55,353 nt of DNA, taken from NCBI GenBank assembly GCA_934675795.1, contig CAKURW010000005.1:1-55353 (forward strand), given 5' to 3'. This document shows positions 8,488-17,772 of this stretch, one piece after another. The notes beneath the pieces were generated by a model. It was not told where the DNA came from, made no database searches, and was given only the letters and a program-made list of their open reading frames with translations. The translations under genes were made by a program, and so were the position numbers. Within the stretch, counting starts at the first letter, position 1, and each line of letters starts with the position of its first letter. The DNA is from an uncultured Collinsella sp. Its GTDB lineage: Bacteria; Actinomycetota; Coriobacteriia; Coriobacteriales; Coriobacteriaceae.

Positions 8488-9774
8488 TTAGGGGCGGACC
8501 TGGCCGGTGCCTCGGAGCTTGTATTTGTAGGTAGTGAGGGCCTCGGCGGCAAAGGGGCCACGGGCGTGGAGCTTTTGGGTCGAGATGCCAATCTCGGCGC
8601 CCAGGCCAAACTCGCCGCCGTCAGTGAAGCGCGTGCTGGCGTTGGCGTACACGGCCGAGGCATCGACCGCATCCAGGAAGCGCTCGCAAGCGTCCGTGTC
8701 CTCGGCAACGATGGCCTCGGAGTGCATCGTGCCGTAGCGATTGATGTGTGCGATGGCCTGGTCCTCGTTTGCCACGACCTTCACGCTCATCTCGAGCGCC
8801 AGGTACTCGCGACCCCAGTCCTCCTCAGTCGCGGCGACGTAGTCATCGCCCTCCACAAAGCCGGCGTCGGCGCACGCGGCGCACGTGGCCTCGTCGCCGT
8901 GAATGAGCACGCCGTGATCGTGCAGCACGGCAACGACCGCAGGCAAAAACGCATCGGCCACAGCATGGTCGACCAGCAGCGACTCGGCGGCATTGCACAC
9001 GCCTACACGCTGGGTCTTGGCATTAACGATAATGTTGAGCGCCTTATCAAAGTCGGCGGACTCATGCACGTAGATGTGGCAGTTGCCCGTGCCCGTCTCG
9101 ATCACCGGCACAAGCGACTCGCGCACGCAGCGCTGGATCAGGCCTGCACCGCCGCGCGGAATGAGTACGTCGACAATGCCGCGGAGCTTCATGAACTCGC
9201 CAGTGGCCTCGCGGTCGGTGGACTCGATCATCGACACGGCCTCGCGCGGGAAGCCCTTGGCCTCGAGCGCATCGGCCAGCAGCTCGGCGATCATGGCGCA
9301 CGAGTGATAGGCCAGCGAACCGCCGCGCAGAATGCAGGCGTTGCCGGTGCGTATGCAGATGCCTGCGGCGTCGGCCGTCACGTTGGGGCGCGCCTCGTAG
9401 ACCATAGCGACCAGGCCCAGCGGCACACTCACGCGGGTCAGGTCCACGCCGCTTGAAAGCACGCGGTGATCGAGTACACGACCGACGGGATCGGGCAGCT
9501 CGGCGAGCTTCTCCAAACCGGCGGCCATGCCCTCGACGCGCTCGGGCGTCAGCAGCAGGCGATCGAGCAGTCCGGCCGAGGTACCCGCATCGCGCGCGGC
9601 GGACATATCGAGCTCGTTGGCGGCGACGATGGAGTCGACACCGTTGCGCAGTGCTGCGGCCATGGCGCGCACGGCCTCCTGGCGCTGCTCATCGCTCGCC
9701 GTGGCAAGCGAGGCCGACGCTGCCTTGGCGGCAACGGCAAGATCGTGGACATACGTGGCTATATCGACCGACAT
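8488..9774 (-). CDS. proA: Glutamate-5-semialdehyde (gamma-glutamyl phosphate) dehydrogenase
   Basis: ProA reduces gamma-glutamyl phosphate to glutamate-5-semialdehyde with NADPH in proline synthesis. The 428 residues match the usual length. Visible landmarks are GLVAMVYEARPNVTAD, the nucleotide-binding GNACILRGGSLAYHS, PRGGAGLIQ and the catalytic cysteine in RVGVCNAAESLLV. The C-terminal FGLGAEIGISTQKLHARGP is typical. ATG at 9774 follows AGGAGAAAGGGCCGCCC. It is not adjacent to proB, which is 1.6 kb away on the same strand with an opposite-strand hydrolase between them. Confidence 0.97.
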   Translation of the reverse strand: MSVDIATYVHDLAVAAKAASASLATASDEQRQEAVRAMAAALRNGVDSIVAANELDMSAARDAGTSAGLLDRLLLTPERVEGMAAGLEKLAELPDPVGRVLDHRVLSSGVDLTRVSVPLGLVAMVYEARPNVTADAAGICIRTGNACILRGGSLAYHSCAMIAELLADALEAKGFPREAVSMIESTDREATGEFMKLRGIVDVLIPRGGAGLIQRCVRESLVPVIETGTGNCHIYVHESADFDKALNIIVNAKTQRVGVCNAAESLLVDHAVADAFLPAVVAVLHDHGVLIHGDEATCAACADAGFVEGDDYVAATEEDWGREYLALEMSVKVVANEDQAIAHINRYGTMHSEAIVAEDTDACERFLDAVDASAVYANASTRFTDGGEFGLGAEIGISTQKLHARGPFAAEALTTYKYKLRGTGQVRP

Positions 9775-9886
9775 GGGCGGCCCTTTCTCCTAGAAGTTTG
9801 CAACCATGGTAGCCGATTTGCGCATGGCCTCGCCCGCGGCGGTAGAATTGGTCAACCCGAAACACCGCAACGAACGGAAGACTCAC

Positions 9887-11305
9887 ATGGCCCTCATCAC
9901 TTCGTACCACGTCCCCGGCCTTTACGTCGAGGACCACAGCATCGACGTCCCCCTTGACTGGCGCGGCCTGGAGCCGATGCTCCTGGCCGTCGGCAGCACC
10001 ATGCGCCGCGGCGCTATGCCGGCACCCATCGCCGGCGCGCCCGAGAGCATCAAGCTCTTCTACCGCGTGGTTTGCGCGCCCGACCGCATCAACGACGATC
10101 TGCCACTGCTCCTGTTTTTGCAGGGCGGCCCTGGCGGCGAGAGCCCGCGTCCGCTGTCGCCCACAAGCGACGGCTGGATCGAGGAGGCCGTCAAGCACTT
10201 CCGCGTGGTCCTTCCCGACCAGCGCGGCACCGGACGCAGTAGCTGCGTGGACGGACGCACGATCAAGGCACTGGGTGATCGCGCAACGGCCGCCGGCGCC
10301 GATACAGCACGCTCGCAGGCGGACTTCCTCAAGCGCCACCTCGCCAGCTCCATCGTGCGCGATTTGGAATACCTACGACTGGTGGGCTTTGGCGGCAAGC
10401 CGTGGGTCACGCTCGGCCAGAGCTACGGCGGCTTTTTGACGCTGAGCTATCTGTCGCTCTTCCCCGAGGGCGTGGCGGCGAGCTTTACCTGCGGCGGCAT
10501 CCCCCACGTGCCGGCGAGCGCCAGCGAGGTCTACGCGCACACCTTCCCGCGCATGGCCGCCAAGACGCAGCAGTATTACAACCGCTACCCCGCCGACGTC
10601 GAGCGCGTGGCAGCCCTGGCCGATGCGCTCGAGGCACAGAAGCCCGTGCTGCCCGACGGCTCGCCGATGACGGTCGAGCGCCTACAGCTCATGGGCAGCG
10701 ACTTTGGCATGAAGCCGAGCTTTGAGCGTATGCATTGGATTATCGATCACGCTTTTGTTGACGGCGACGGCACGCTGACCTGCGGCGCCTCGGTATCTGA
10801 CAGCTTTTTGATGCGCGCCTTCGAGCGCACCAACACGCGTACAAACCCGCTGTACTGGACACTGCAGGAGTTCATCTACGCCGACGGCGATACCATGCCC
10901 ATTCGCTGGGCCGCGGCAGAAGAGAAGGCACGCCGTGCCGAGTTCGACACCCTCACGCGCCCTCTCATGTTTACCGGCGAGGCCATGTTCCCGTGGATGT
11001 TTGATCAGATGCCCGAGCTTAAGCCGTTTAAACCCGCCATGGACCTGCTGATGGAAGACACCAGCTGGGACAAGATCTACGACCCGCAGCGCCTGGCCTG
11101 CAACGAGGTGCCGCTCCAGGCCGCGGTGTATTTCGACGACATGTACGTAGATTCGAGCCTGCAGCTCGATACGCTCAGCCGCGTGGGCAACTCGCATGCC
11201 TGGGTGACTAACGAGTTCGAGCACGATGGCCTGCACGGCAGCGTGGTGTTCAAGCACCTCTTCAACGAAGCCCTCAACCGAGGAGACCTGCGCCAGATCT
11301 TCTAG
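9887..11305 (+). CDS. Alpha/beta hydrolase, proline-iminopeptidase-like (S33)
   Basis: This 472-residue cytoplasmic enzyme resembles the larger actinobacterial S33 prolyl aminopeptidases, which release N-terminal residues from peptides. It has the oxyanion segment FLQGGPGGESPRP, then LPDQRGTGRS, the nucleophile elbow GQSYGGFLTLSYLSLFPEG (Ser about residue 184) and a late His in NEFEHDGLHG. I prefer ATG at 9887, with CGGAAG before it, over a start at 9806 that would encode an unrelated leader. It is divergent from proA and ends in a bidirectional terminator shared with proB. Its position in a proline-synthesis region may be chance. Confidence 0.82.
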   Translation: MALITSYHVPGLYVEDHSIDVPLDWRGLEPMLLAVGSTMRRGAMPAPIAGAPESIKLFYRVVCAPDRINDDLPLLLFLQGGPGGESPRPLSPTSDGWIEEAVKHFRVVLPDQRGTGRSSCVDGRTIKALGDRATAAGADTARSQADFLKRHLASSIVRDLEYLRLVGFGGKPWVTLGQSYGGFLTLSYLSLFPEGVAASFTCGGIPHVPASASEVYAHTFPRMAAKTQQYYNRYPADVERVAALADALEAQKPVLPDGSPMTVERLQLMGSDFGMKPSFERMHWIIDHAFVDGDGTLTCGASVSDSFLMRAFERTNTRTNPLYWTLQEFIYADGDTMPIRWAAAEEKARRAEFDTLTRPLMFTGEAMFPWMFDQMPELKPFKPAMDLLMEDTSWDKIYDPQRLACNEVPLQAAVYFDDMYVDSSLQLDTLSRVGNSHAWVTNEFEHDGLHGSVVFKHLFNEALNRGDLRQIF

Positions 11306-11312
11306 CAAAGGA

Positions 11313-11359
11313 GTGTCCCCACCTGCCGGCACAAAAAGAACGTCCCCAGGTGCCGGCAC
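11313..11359. repeat. Tandem GTCCCC-N4-TGCCGGCAC repeats
   Basis: Two direct copies of the pattern GTCCCC, four bases, TGCCGGCAC or CTGCCGGCAC lie side by side just after the hydrolase stop. The same pattern recurs at 24207-24275, so this is a dispersed short repeat. Confidence 0.6.
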
Positions 11360-11361
11360 GA

Positions 11362-11403
11362 GAAAGACAGCGCTGCGGGAAACGATTCGCAGCGCTGTCT
11401 TTC
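11362..11403. terminator. Bidirectional terminator between hydrolase and proB
   Basis: A perfect 16-bp stem (GAAAGACAGCGCTGCG with CGCAGCGCTGTCTTTC) over a 10-base loop lies between two converging genes. It has T-rich ends on both strands and reaches to 2 bases before the proB stop. Confidence 0.85.
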
Positions 11404-11404
11404 T

Positions 11405-12532
11405 TTATGCAAATACAATCAAGTTGTCTCGATGGATCGCAGGCTTCTCGGCCAGGTTAGCGAGCAGGCGGTTGCTGGCGATCTGGTCCTGGCGGCGGCC
11501 GGCGGCAAGTTCCAGCACGTCCGAATCGGCCTCGGCGATACCACGGGCGACGACCATACCGCTCGGATCGCACACATCGAGCACATCGCCCTCGGCAAAC
11601 TGGCCATCGACCTCGCGAATACCCACCGCAAGCAAGGAAGAGCCACGGCTGACCAGCGCCTTCGCGGCACCGTCGTCAACCGTCACCGAGCCATGCGCCT
11701 TGTCGCCCAGTGCGATCCACAGCTTGCGGGGTGCGATGTCCAGACGCTCCGCCGGCGGATCGAACAGCGTGCCCACGCTCTCGCCGCGGGCGAGGCGCAC
11801 GAGCGCATCGGGCTCCTCGCCCGAGCAAATCACGCTCTGAATGCCCGCGGTCATGAGAATGCGGCTCGCGCGGATCTTGGTAATCATGCCGCCCGTGCCC
11901 ACCGATGTGGAAGAATCGCCCGCCGAGGCGATAATCTTGGCATCGATCTTATGCACGACCGGGACGAACTCGGCCGTGGGGTCCTCATGCGGATTGGCGG
12001 TATAGAGGCCATCGATGTCCGAGAGCGTCACGCACAGATCGGCAGAAACCAGGCAGCTCACAAGCGCCGCCAGCGTGTCGTTGTCACCAAACTTGATCTC
12101 ATCGACGGTAACGGTATCGTTCTCGTTGACAACCGGCACCACGCCCAGCTCCACCAGGCGCAGCAGGGCGTCGCGCGCGTGCAGGTAGGACGTGCGGCGG
12201 GCCGTATCGTGGCGCGTGAGCAGCACGAGCGAGGTGAGCAGGTCGCGCGCATGGAACTCCTCGTCGTAGGCCGACGAGATGATGCACTGACCAGCCGAGG
12301 CGCAGGCCTGCAGGCTCGGAAGGTCGCCGACCGGCTTGCGGTCGAAGCCCAACACGGGATAGCCACAGGCGATAGCGCCCGAGCTCACCACGACCAGACG
12401 CCAGCCGAGCTTGCGCAGCGCTGCGGCTTGATCGGCAAGTCCGCCGATAAAGGCGCGGTTGACCTTGCCATCGGCGCCCACCACCGTGGACGAACCGATC
12501 TTTACCACCATCGTTTTATAAGAAGTCGTCAT
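11405..12532 (-). CDS. proB: Glutamate 5-kinase
   Basis: ProB phosphorylates glutamate with ATP, the first and usually feedback-regulated step of proline synthesis. The 375-residue protein has the amino-acid-kinase signature VVKIGSSTVV, VVVSSGAIACG, VPVVNENDTVTVDEIKFGDND and a GTGGMITKIRAS loop. A C-terminal PUA domain (about residues 280-360) is present, as in the long bacterial form. The start at 12532 (ATG) has only a weak ribosome site; an internal ATG at residue 8 is another option. The pncB gene lies upstream on the same strand, 79 bases away. Confidence 0.96.
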   Translation of the reverse strand: MTTSYKTMVVKIGSSTVVGADGKVNRAFIGGLADQAAALRKLGWRLVVVSSGAIACGYPVLGFDRKPVGDLPSLQACASAGQCIISSAYDEEFHARDLLTSLVLLTRHDTARRTSYLHARDALLRLVELGVVPVVNENDTVTVDEIKFGDNDTLAALVSCLVSADLCVTLSDIDGLYTANPHEDPTAEFVPVVHKIDAKIIASAGDSSTSVGTGGMITKIRASRILMTAGIQSVICSGEEPDALVRLARGESVGTLFDPPAERLDIAPRKLWIALGDKAHGSVTVDDGAAKALVSRGSSLLAVGIREVDGQFAEGDVLDVCDPSGMVVARGIAEADSDVLELAAGRRQDQIASNRLLANLAEKPAIHRDNLIVFA

Positions 12533-12611
12533 ACGTCAAACCAATCAACTGTTCAGCGAACGGCCGAGCTGGCGGCCAAGGAAGCGTGACTCGCCCCTAC
12601 CGCCCAAGGAA

Positions 12612-14117
12612 TTAGTGAGCCCAGGGAAAGGCAGAAGCCGCGGCCATGTTCTTGCGCACGAGCTCGTCGCGCACCTGAGCCAGGCCCTGCTCCATGCCCA
12701 CCACATAGGTCTGCGGGTACAGGAAGCGCTTGAAAGCTGCGTCCAGATGATCGAGCGCCCAAGCACAGCGCTCGCGCGCGTCCTGGATGCTCTCACGCGG
12801 AGCCACCGCACTGCCATCGCGCACGATCGGCACCAGCAGCTCGCGATACTCAAGTTCGGACACGTCAGTCACCAGGGCGGCATCATTCACGGCCACGAGG
12901 GTATTGCCGCGCGCGGCGCCCTCCCCCGCCAGATGGTCCTCGTCGTAGATCATGTCGCAGACCGGGCCGCCAAAGCCGTCGTAATAACGGCGCACGCGTT
13001 GCACACCCGGGATCGTGCGCTTGTAGGGCTGCTCGGAGAGCTTGACCACCGGCGTCCATGGATCTGCCTCGCTCGCACGGCGGGCGGAAAGCTTGTACAC
13101 GCCGCCCAGCGCCGGCTGGTCATAGCAGGTCGCGAGCTTGGTACCCACGCCAAAGCTGTCGATGGGCGCGCCCTGGTCGAGCAGCGACTGAATCGTGTAC
13201 TCATCCAGATCGTTGGAAACCGAGATCCCCACATAGGGCAGGCCCTCGGCATCAAAACGGCCGCGAACATACTTGGAGAGCTTGGCGAGGTCGCCGGAGT
13301 CGATGCGAATGGCCGACAGGCGCTCGCCCACCGCCTCCATCTCCTTGGCAACCGTAATGGCATGTTCGCAGCCCTCGCGCACGTCATAGGTGTCGATGAG
13401 CAGCGTGCAGTTCTTGGGGCTCGATTTGGCAAAGGCACGGAAGGCCTCGAGCTCGGAATCGAAGCTCATCACCCAGCTGTGCGCATGCGTGCCAAAGACG
13501 GGAATACCGTAACGGCGGCCGGCGAGTACATTGGACGTAGAGGAGCAGCCGGCAACGTAGCTCGCGCGCGCGACGGCCAGGCCGCCATCGGGACCCTGGG
13601 CTCGGCGCAGGCCAAACTCCGCCACAGGGCGACCGTCGGCGGCGAGCACCACGCGCGCCGTCTTGGTGGCGACAAGCGTCTGGAACCCGACGATGTTGAG
13701 CAGCGCCGTCTCGAGCAGCTGGCACTCCAACGCGGGGCCGGTGACGCGCACCATGGGCTCGCGCGGAAAGACGAGCTCGCCCTCGGGCACGGCGTCGATG
13801 TTTACATGCGCACGAAAATCGCGCAGGTAGTCGAGGAATCCAGGCTTGAACATCGCGCCGCCGGCAGGGGCCTGGAGCGAGGCGAGGTAGTCGATGTCCT
13901 CGGGCGTAAAGCGCAGGTTCTCGACCAGCTCGGGCAGTTCGGCGGTGCCGCACATGACGGCATAGGCGCTGCCAAAGGGATGATCGCGGTAAAACGCCGT
14001 AAAACAACCCTGCTCATTGGCCTTGCCGCTCTCCCACAGGCCCTGGGCCATAGTGAGCTCGTACAGATCGGTGAGCATTGCAATGTCGGTGGGATGCGAG
14101 ATGTCGGTCAAAGCCAT
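12612..14117 (-). CDS. pncB: Nicotinate phosphoribosyltransferase
   Basis: PncB joins nicotinate to PRPP in the Preiss-Handler NAD salvage route. The 501-residue protein shows the family landmarks: LTDLYELTMAQG at the N-terminus, TAFYRDHPFGSAYAV, FGTHAHSWVMSF with the catalytic-region His, LLIDTYDVREG and VGISVSNDLDEYTIQSL. I chose ATG at 14117, preceded by GAAAGG; upstream in-frame codons to 14174 have no ribosome site. It may be cotranscribed with proB. Confidence 0.96.
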   Translation of the reverse strand: MALTDISHPTDIAMLTDLYELTMAQGLWESGKANEQGCFTAFYRDHPFGSAYAVMCGTAELPELVENLRFTPEDIDYLASLQAPAGGAMFKPGFLDYLRDFRAHVNIDAVPEGELVFPREPMVRVTGPALECQLLETALLNIVGFQTLVATKTARVVLAADGRPVAEFGLRRAQGPDGGLAVARASYVAGCSSTSNVLAGRRYGIPVFGTHAHSWVMSFDSELEAFRAFAKSSPKNCTLLIDTYDVREGCEHAITVAKEMEAVGERLSAIRIDSGDLAKLSKYVRGRFDAEGLPYVGISVSNDLDEYTIQSLLDQGAPIDSFGVGTKLATCYDQPALGGVYKLSARRASEADPWTPVVKLSEQPYKRTIPGVQRVRRYYDGFGGPVCDMIYDEDHLAGEGAARGNTLVAVNDAALVTDVSELEYRELLVPIVRDGSAVAPRESIQDARERCAWALDHLDAAFKRFLYPQTYVVGMEQGLAQVRDELVRKNMAAASAFPWAH

Positions 14118-14201
14118 GGGGCGACCTTTCGGATGTGTGGTACAGAATTTGAGGGTTAGACGAGAGCAGAGCATGCGGATATGATGCCCGATGCAAATCG
14201 G

Positions 14202-14660
14202 TTAGAGCAGGCCCATGCTGGTCAGGATCGTGTAGCCCATAAAGATGACAAACGCGATGAGGGCAAGGACAATGATGATTTTTTGAGCCGGCGCCATACC
14301 GGGAATCTCGCCCTCGGCCGCGGGCTCCTTGGAGGTAACCATGCGCTGGGCAAAGGTCATCTCGTCACGGCTCGGCTTGGGCTCGGCGGACTTGGGACGA
14401 GCGGCCTTTTTAGGCTGAGGTTTGGGCGCGGCAGGTGCAGGCTTCGCTGCAGCGGGCTTGGGTGCGGGCGCGGGCTTGCGCTCGGATGCGGCGTTCGAGG
14501 CGGCCTCCTCGGCCTTCGCACGCTCGGCACGCAGGGCAGCCAGCTCCTCACGCTCGCGACGGGCCTCTTCCCGAGCCTCGCGGCGGGCCTTCTCAGCGCG
14601 GAGCTCTTCCAACTCAGCGCGCTCCTCGTCGGACAATGGTTGGGACTCAAACTCGGCCAT
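14202..14660 (-). CDS. Coiled-coil protein with C-terminal membrane anchor
   Basis: I do not recognise a family for this 152-residue protein. Residues about 8-60 form a charged coiled coil rich in E-E-L-R-A-E-K type repeats. Residues about 60-100 are a Lys/Ala/Pro-rich linker, and one hydrophobic segment (about 127-147, KIIIVLALIAFVIFMGYTIL) is at the C-terminus. This is a tail-anchored layout with the coiled coil in the cytoplasm. ATG at 14660 has GAAAGGGCTGCACC upstream. It lies directly downstream of the tRNA-Ala and its terminator. Confidence 0.75.
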   Translation of the reverse strand: MAEFESQPLSDEERAELEELRAEKARREAREEARREREELAALRAERAKAEEAASNAASERKPAPAPKPAAAKPAPAAPKPQPKKAARPKSAEPKPSRDEMTFAQRMVTSKEPAAEGEIPGMAPAQKIIIVLALIAFVIFMGYTILTSMGLL

Positions 14661-14683
14661 GGTGCAGCCCTTTCTTTTAAAAA

Positions 14684-14710
14684 AAGCCGCCGACACAATG
14701 TCAGCGGCTT
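14684..14710 (-). terminator. Terminator of the tRNA-Ala gene
   Basis: On the minus strand AAGCCGCTGACA and TGTCGGCGGCTT form a 12-bp stem (one G-U pair) over a 3-base loop followed by a T run, 15 bases after the tRNA 3' end. Confidence 0.88.
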
Positions 14711-14724
14711 ATCAAATCCAAGGG

Positions 14725-14797
14725 TGGAGACGAAGGGAGTCGAACCCTCGGCCTCTGCCATGCGACGGCAGCGCTCTCCCAACTGAGCTACGTCCCC
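14725..14797 (-). tRNA. tRNA-Ala (anticodon CGC)
   Basis: The 73-nt minus-strand sequence folds as a cloverleaf. The acceptor stem GGGGACG/CGTCTCC has one G-U pair, the D arm contains AGCTCAGTTGGG, and the anticodon stem CTGCC/GGCAG holds the loop GTCGCAT with anticodon CGC. The T arm contains GGTTCGACTCC and the discriminator base is A. CCA is not encoded. It reads GCG alanine codons. Confidence 0.96.
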
Positions 14798-14810
14798 AGG
14801 ACAAGTCGAT

Positions 14811-14838
14811 ATTTTACCTACGGCTCGCCAACTGTCAA
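14811..14838 (-). promoter_or_regulatory. Promoter of tRNA-Ala
   Basis: On the minus strand TTGACA (14838-14833) and TAAAAT (14816-14811) are separated by 16 bases, with the tRNA 5' end 14 bases beyond the -10 element. Confidence 0.8.
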
Positions 14839-14947
14839 CGCCCAATAACCAGTCTTTTTGGGGCGCGACTATTTTGGCAACTTTTCGAACAGGCGATCCT
14901 CTCGATGATTTTTTATCCCCGTCCCAGAAAAATCATCGACGAACGCA

Positions 14948-15886
14948 CTACTTTGCGCTGGTGAGGACGCCGGTGGTATCGAACGCCGGGGTAAAGCTCT
15001 CGTCTACCGCTCCGCCCTCTTGCCAGAACATGGTCGTAAAGCCCAGGTCGTCGGCATGGTCGAGCACCTGCTCGTACTCCTCGCGCGTCACGGCGCGCGC
15101 CAGGTCGCCGCCTTGTTCGCGCATGAGTGCATTGGGCGTGTACTGGTTCATGACCGAGATCGGCACGTCGCCCACCGTCTGCCACACCAGGTCTAACACG
15201 CGGTACGAATCGTCGGCATGCCCCGGCAGCACCAGGTGACGCACGATCATGCCGCGCTTCATGAGCCCGTCCTCGTCCACCAGCTCTCCCCCGCGGCGCT
15301 CAATCTCGCGCGCCATCTGGGCCAGACCCGACACGGCCACGCGCGGGTAGTCCTTAATATGAGAAAGCGACTGCGCAAGCCCGGCATCGGCATATTTAAA
15401 GTCCGTAAGCCACACGTCGACCAGGTCGCCCAGCGCCGCCACGGCGCTCGCGCGCTCATAACCACTCGTGTTGTAGACGATGGGGATGACCAGCCCGCGC
15501 GTCCGTGCCGCGGCAATCGCGGCAGGCAACAGGTGCGCATAGTGCGTCGCCGTCACCAGGTTGATGTTATTGGCGCCCTGCTCCTGCAGCTCCAGCATAA
15601 TCTCGACCAAGCGCTCGGGCGAAATCTCAAGGCCAAAATTGCCGGTCGAGATCTCGTGGTTTTGGCAGTAGATACATTTGAGCGAACAGCCGCTAAAGAA
15701 AATCGTACCCGAGCCGGCCTCGCCCGAAATGGGCGGCTCCTCCCACATATGAAGCGCCGCGCGGGCCACCTTGAGTGTGTCGTTAGCACCGCACACGCCG
15801 CGCGCGCCCTCATCGCGCGCCGCACCGCAACGGCGCGGACACAAATGGCAGGCGGGCGAAAAAAGTTCGGTCAACGACGTCGGCAT
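14948..15886 (-). CDS. Radical SAM protein of the PflA/PflX type
   Basis: This 312-residue protein has the radical SAM cluster motif C-x3-C-x2-C in FFSGCSLKCIYCQNHEIS. A cysteine-rich N-terminus (PACHLCPRRCGAARDEG ... GVCG) probably binds a further metal site. This layout matches the uncharacterised relatives of pyruvate formate-lyase activating enzyme called PflX/YgiQ-like Fe-S proteins, whose substrate is not established. I chose ATG at 15886 with GGAG nine bases upstream over a TTG at 15901. It stands alone between the tRNA-Ala promoter and the structured RNA region. Confidence 0.85.
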   Translation of the reverse strand: MPTSLTELFSPACHLCPRRCGAARDEGARGVCGANDTLKVARAALHMWEEPPISGEAGSGTIFFSGCSLKCIYCQNHEISTGNFGLEISPERLVEIMLELQEQGANNINLVTATHYAHLLPAAIAAARTRGLVIPIVYNTSGYERASAVAALGDLVDVWLTDFKYADAGLAQSLSHIKDYPRVAVSGLAQMAREIERRGGELVDEDGLMKRGMIVRHLVLPGHADDSYRVLDLVWQTVGDVPISVMNQYTPNALMREQGGDLARAVTREEYEQVLDHADDLGFTTMFWQEGGAVDESFTPAFDTTGVLTSAK

Positions 15887-16011
15887 AAAACCATGCTCCA
15901 AAACAACGATTCAGCAGCTCAAACGTAAAGGGATCAACCCCACAGACGGCTCGAGCCCAAGGCGCCGTAATCGTCCGACACGATTTTTGTAATGTCAAGA
16001 CTGGAATCGAT

Positions 16012-16180
16012 AAAGTGCCGCTTTATGATGTAGGTATTCCGCCCCCCGCGGAGCAACTGGGTGAACCGTCGCGTTTATTTAGGGAGCCCACACAGTCGTA
16101 CCTAGTACAGGTATCCTTCGTTGTTAAGGACGCTGGAACAGTCGATGAGGGCACCCACCTGTTTTAGGTGGGTTCATTTT
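16012..16180 (+). ncRNA. Structured non-coding RNA, probably 6S RNA
   Basis: This 525-bp gap has no gene but holds a transcript-like structured segment. It shows two clear hairpins (TACCT-AGTAC-AGGTA and TCCTT-CGTTGTT-AAGGA), a possible closing pairing GTGCC (16015) with GGCAC (16150), and an intrinsic terminator CCCACCT-GTTTT-AGGTGGG ending TTCATTTT. A TTGTAA (15987) some 16-18 bases before GATAAAGT could be its promoter, which would put the true 5' end a little after 16015. The overall order reminds me of 6S RNA, the RNA polymerase-binding regulator, but I recognise it from memory of the sequence style only. A covariance-model scan would decide. Ends are approximate. Confidence 0.5.
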
Positions 16181-16411
16181 CGTAACGTGGGGGGTGGTTT
16201 TCTTTTGCCGAAAATCACCATTACAGTCCATATGGATCCCCGCCGGCATCCCGACAAGCCATCGACAACATCCCAATATCTGGTAAGCGCGTGATTATCG
16301 CTGCGTGCAATTCCATGTACCCCCCTTGGTCGAGTATTATGGTTCAGCTATGCCCTTTGCGCATGGCGTTCTTCTGACCTTTTCCTTCGACGCTTGGCGG
16401 TTTTTAGATTC

Positions 16412-17611
16412 ATGGCTTCATCCCCGAGCTACATACCGTACCTATGCGTGGCAGCGGCGGCCTTTATCACGACCTTCCTCGCGGTGCCCCTGGTCAAGCG
16501 CTTGGCAATTAAGCTCGATGCCGTCGACTATCCTTCTAAGCGCCGCATCAACACCAAGCCCATCCCGCGTTTGGGCGGAACGGCGGTGTTTTTGGGCCTG
16601 GTCGTCGCCTGCACTGTGCAAATCCTAGGCACCTGGTACCTAGGCTGGCCACCCGTCCTGGTGCCGCACCCGCGCCTTCACATTAGCTATCCCATGCTGG
16701 CGCTCTCCTTTACCGTCATCTTTGCGACCGGCGCTATCGACGACGTCTTCCAGCTCACGCCCAAGCAAAAGCTGGCCGGACAGGTCCTCGCCGCGCTTAT
16801 CGCCTGCATGGGCGGCCTAAAAATCGGCGTCATCGTCAACCCGTTTGCTCCCGGCGAGATCATGCTCGGATGGCTCGCCTACCCCATCACCGTAATCTAT
16901 CTGGTGGCATTCACCAACATCATTAACCTCATCGACGGCCTCGACGGCTTGGCCACGGGCATCTGCGGCATCGCCTCGTTCACCATGTTTTCGATGGCCG
17001 TTCTCTCGGGCCGCATCGACGCCGCCGCGCTCTCCATTGCGCTCTTTGGCGCCTGTCTGGCCTTTTTGCGCTACAACTTCAACCCCGCAAGCATCTTCTT
17101 GGGCGACTCGGGGTCGCTGCTTCTGGGCTTTGCGCTGGGCTCCATCTCGCTGCTCAACGTGAGCCGCACCGCCGCACTCACCTCGCTTATCATCCCGCTC
17201 ATCGTTGCCGGCGTGCCTATCATCGACACGTTTAGCGCCATCGTGCGCCGCAAGCGCGCCCACATTAGCATCGGGCAGGCCGACAAGGGCCACATCCACC
17301 ACCGCCTGATCCAAGAGGGCTACAACCAAAAGCAGGCTGTGCTGCTCATCTATGCCTGGTGCATTATGCTTTCGGCCGGCGCCGCCGCGATCAACCAGGT
17401 CGAGGTGCCCATGCGTGTGCTCATCTTTACCGTGCTCGCCATTGGCTCGGCGGCCTTTGCCAAGCATCTACATCTGTTTGAGCCCGTGTTGCGTCACCAT
17501 TACAACAAGCGCACGCACGAGGACGAGCTCGTCACCCCCGACGATCCCGCCTTTAAGCAAGAGGAGCAGGCAGCAGAAGAACGCAAGGAGGAGCGCCACC
17601 ACAGGCGCTAG
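16412..17611 (+). CDS. Undecaprenyl-phosphate sugar-1-phosphate transferase (WecA/TagO type)
   Basis: A polytopic membrane enzyme of 399 residues that transfers a sugar-1-phosphate (usually GlcNAc) from a UDP-sugar to undecaprenyl phosphate, starting wall polymer or surface glycan synthesis. Motifs of the MraY/WecA superfamily are clear: IDDVFQLTPKQKLAGQ, NIINLIDGLDGLATG, FLGDSGSLLLGF and the cytoplasmic KGHIHHRL loop that separates WecA/TagO from MraY. About ten hydrophobic segments are visible. The C-terminal 40 residues are charged. I chose ATG at 16412; a TTG at 16394 is possible and neither has a strong ribosome site. Confidence 0.92.
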   Translation: MASSPSYIPYLCVAAAAFITTFLAVPLVKRLAIKLDAVDYPSKRRINTKPIPRLGGTAVFLGLVVACTVQILGTWYLGWPPVLVPHPRLHISYPMLALSFTVIFATGAIDDVFQLTPKQKLAGQVLAALIACMGGLKIGVIVNPFAPGEIMLGWLAYPITVIYLVAFTNIINLIDGLDGLATGICGIASFTMFSMAVLSGRIDAAALSIALFGACLAFLRYNFNPASIFLGDSGSLLLGFALGSISLLNVSRTAALTSLIIPLIVAGVPIIDTFSAIVRRKRAHISIGQADKGHIHHRLIQEGYNQKQAVLLIYAWCIMLSAGAAAINQVEVPMRVLIFTVLAIGSAAFAKHLHLFEPVLRHHYNKRTHEDELVTPDDPAFKQEEQAAEERKEERHHRR

Positions 17612-17772
17612 GGTAAGCTGCCGAGGATGCGTCCAGACGCCGCCGGCCAAACGTGCAGCCACGCCGCGCCCATCGCACAAGCCGCCGCTCTCCCGCCCCT
17701 CGCCTACTTACGACCCGCCCCTCCAATAAACGCGTTATCATCTTGACCCATGAACATACGTTAGGAGCAATC

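Noticed and set aside
8488..12532. A proB-proA operon
   Set aside because: The two genes share a strand but are separated by an opposite-strand hydrolase and a bidirectional terminator.
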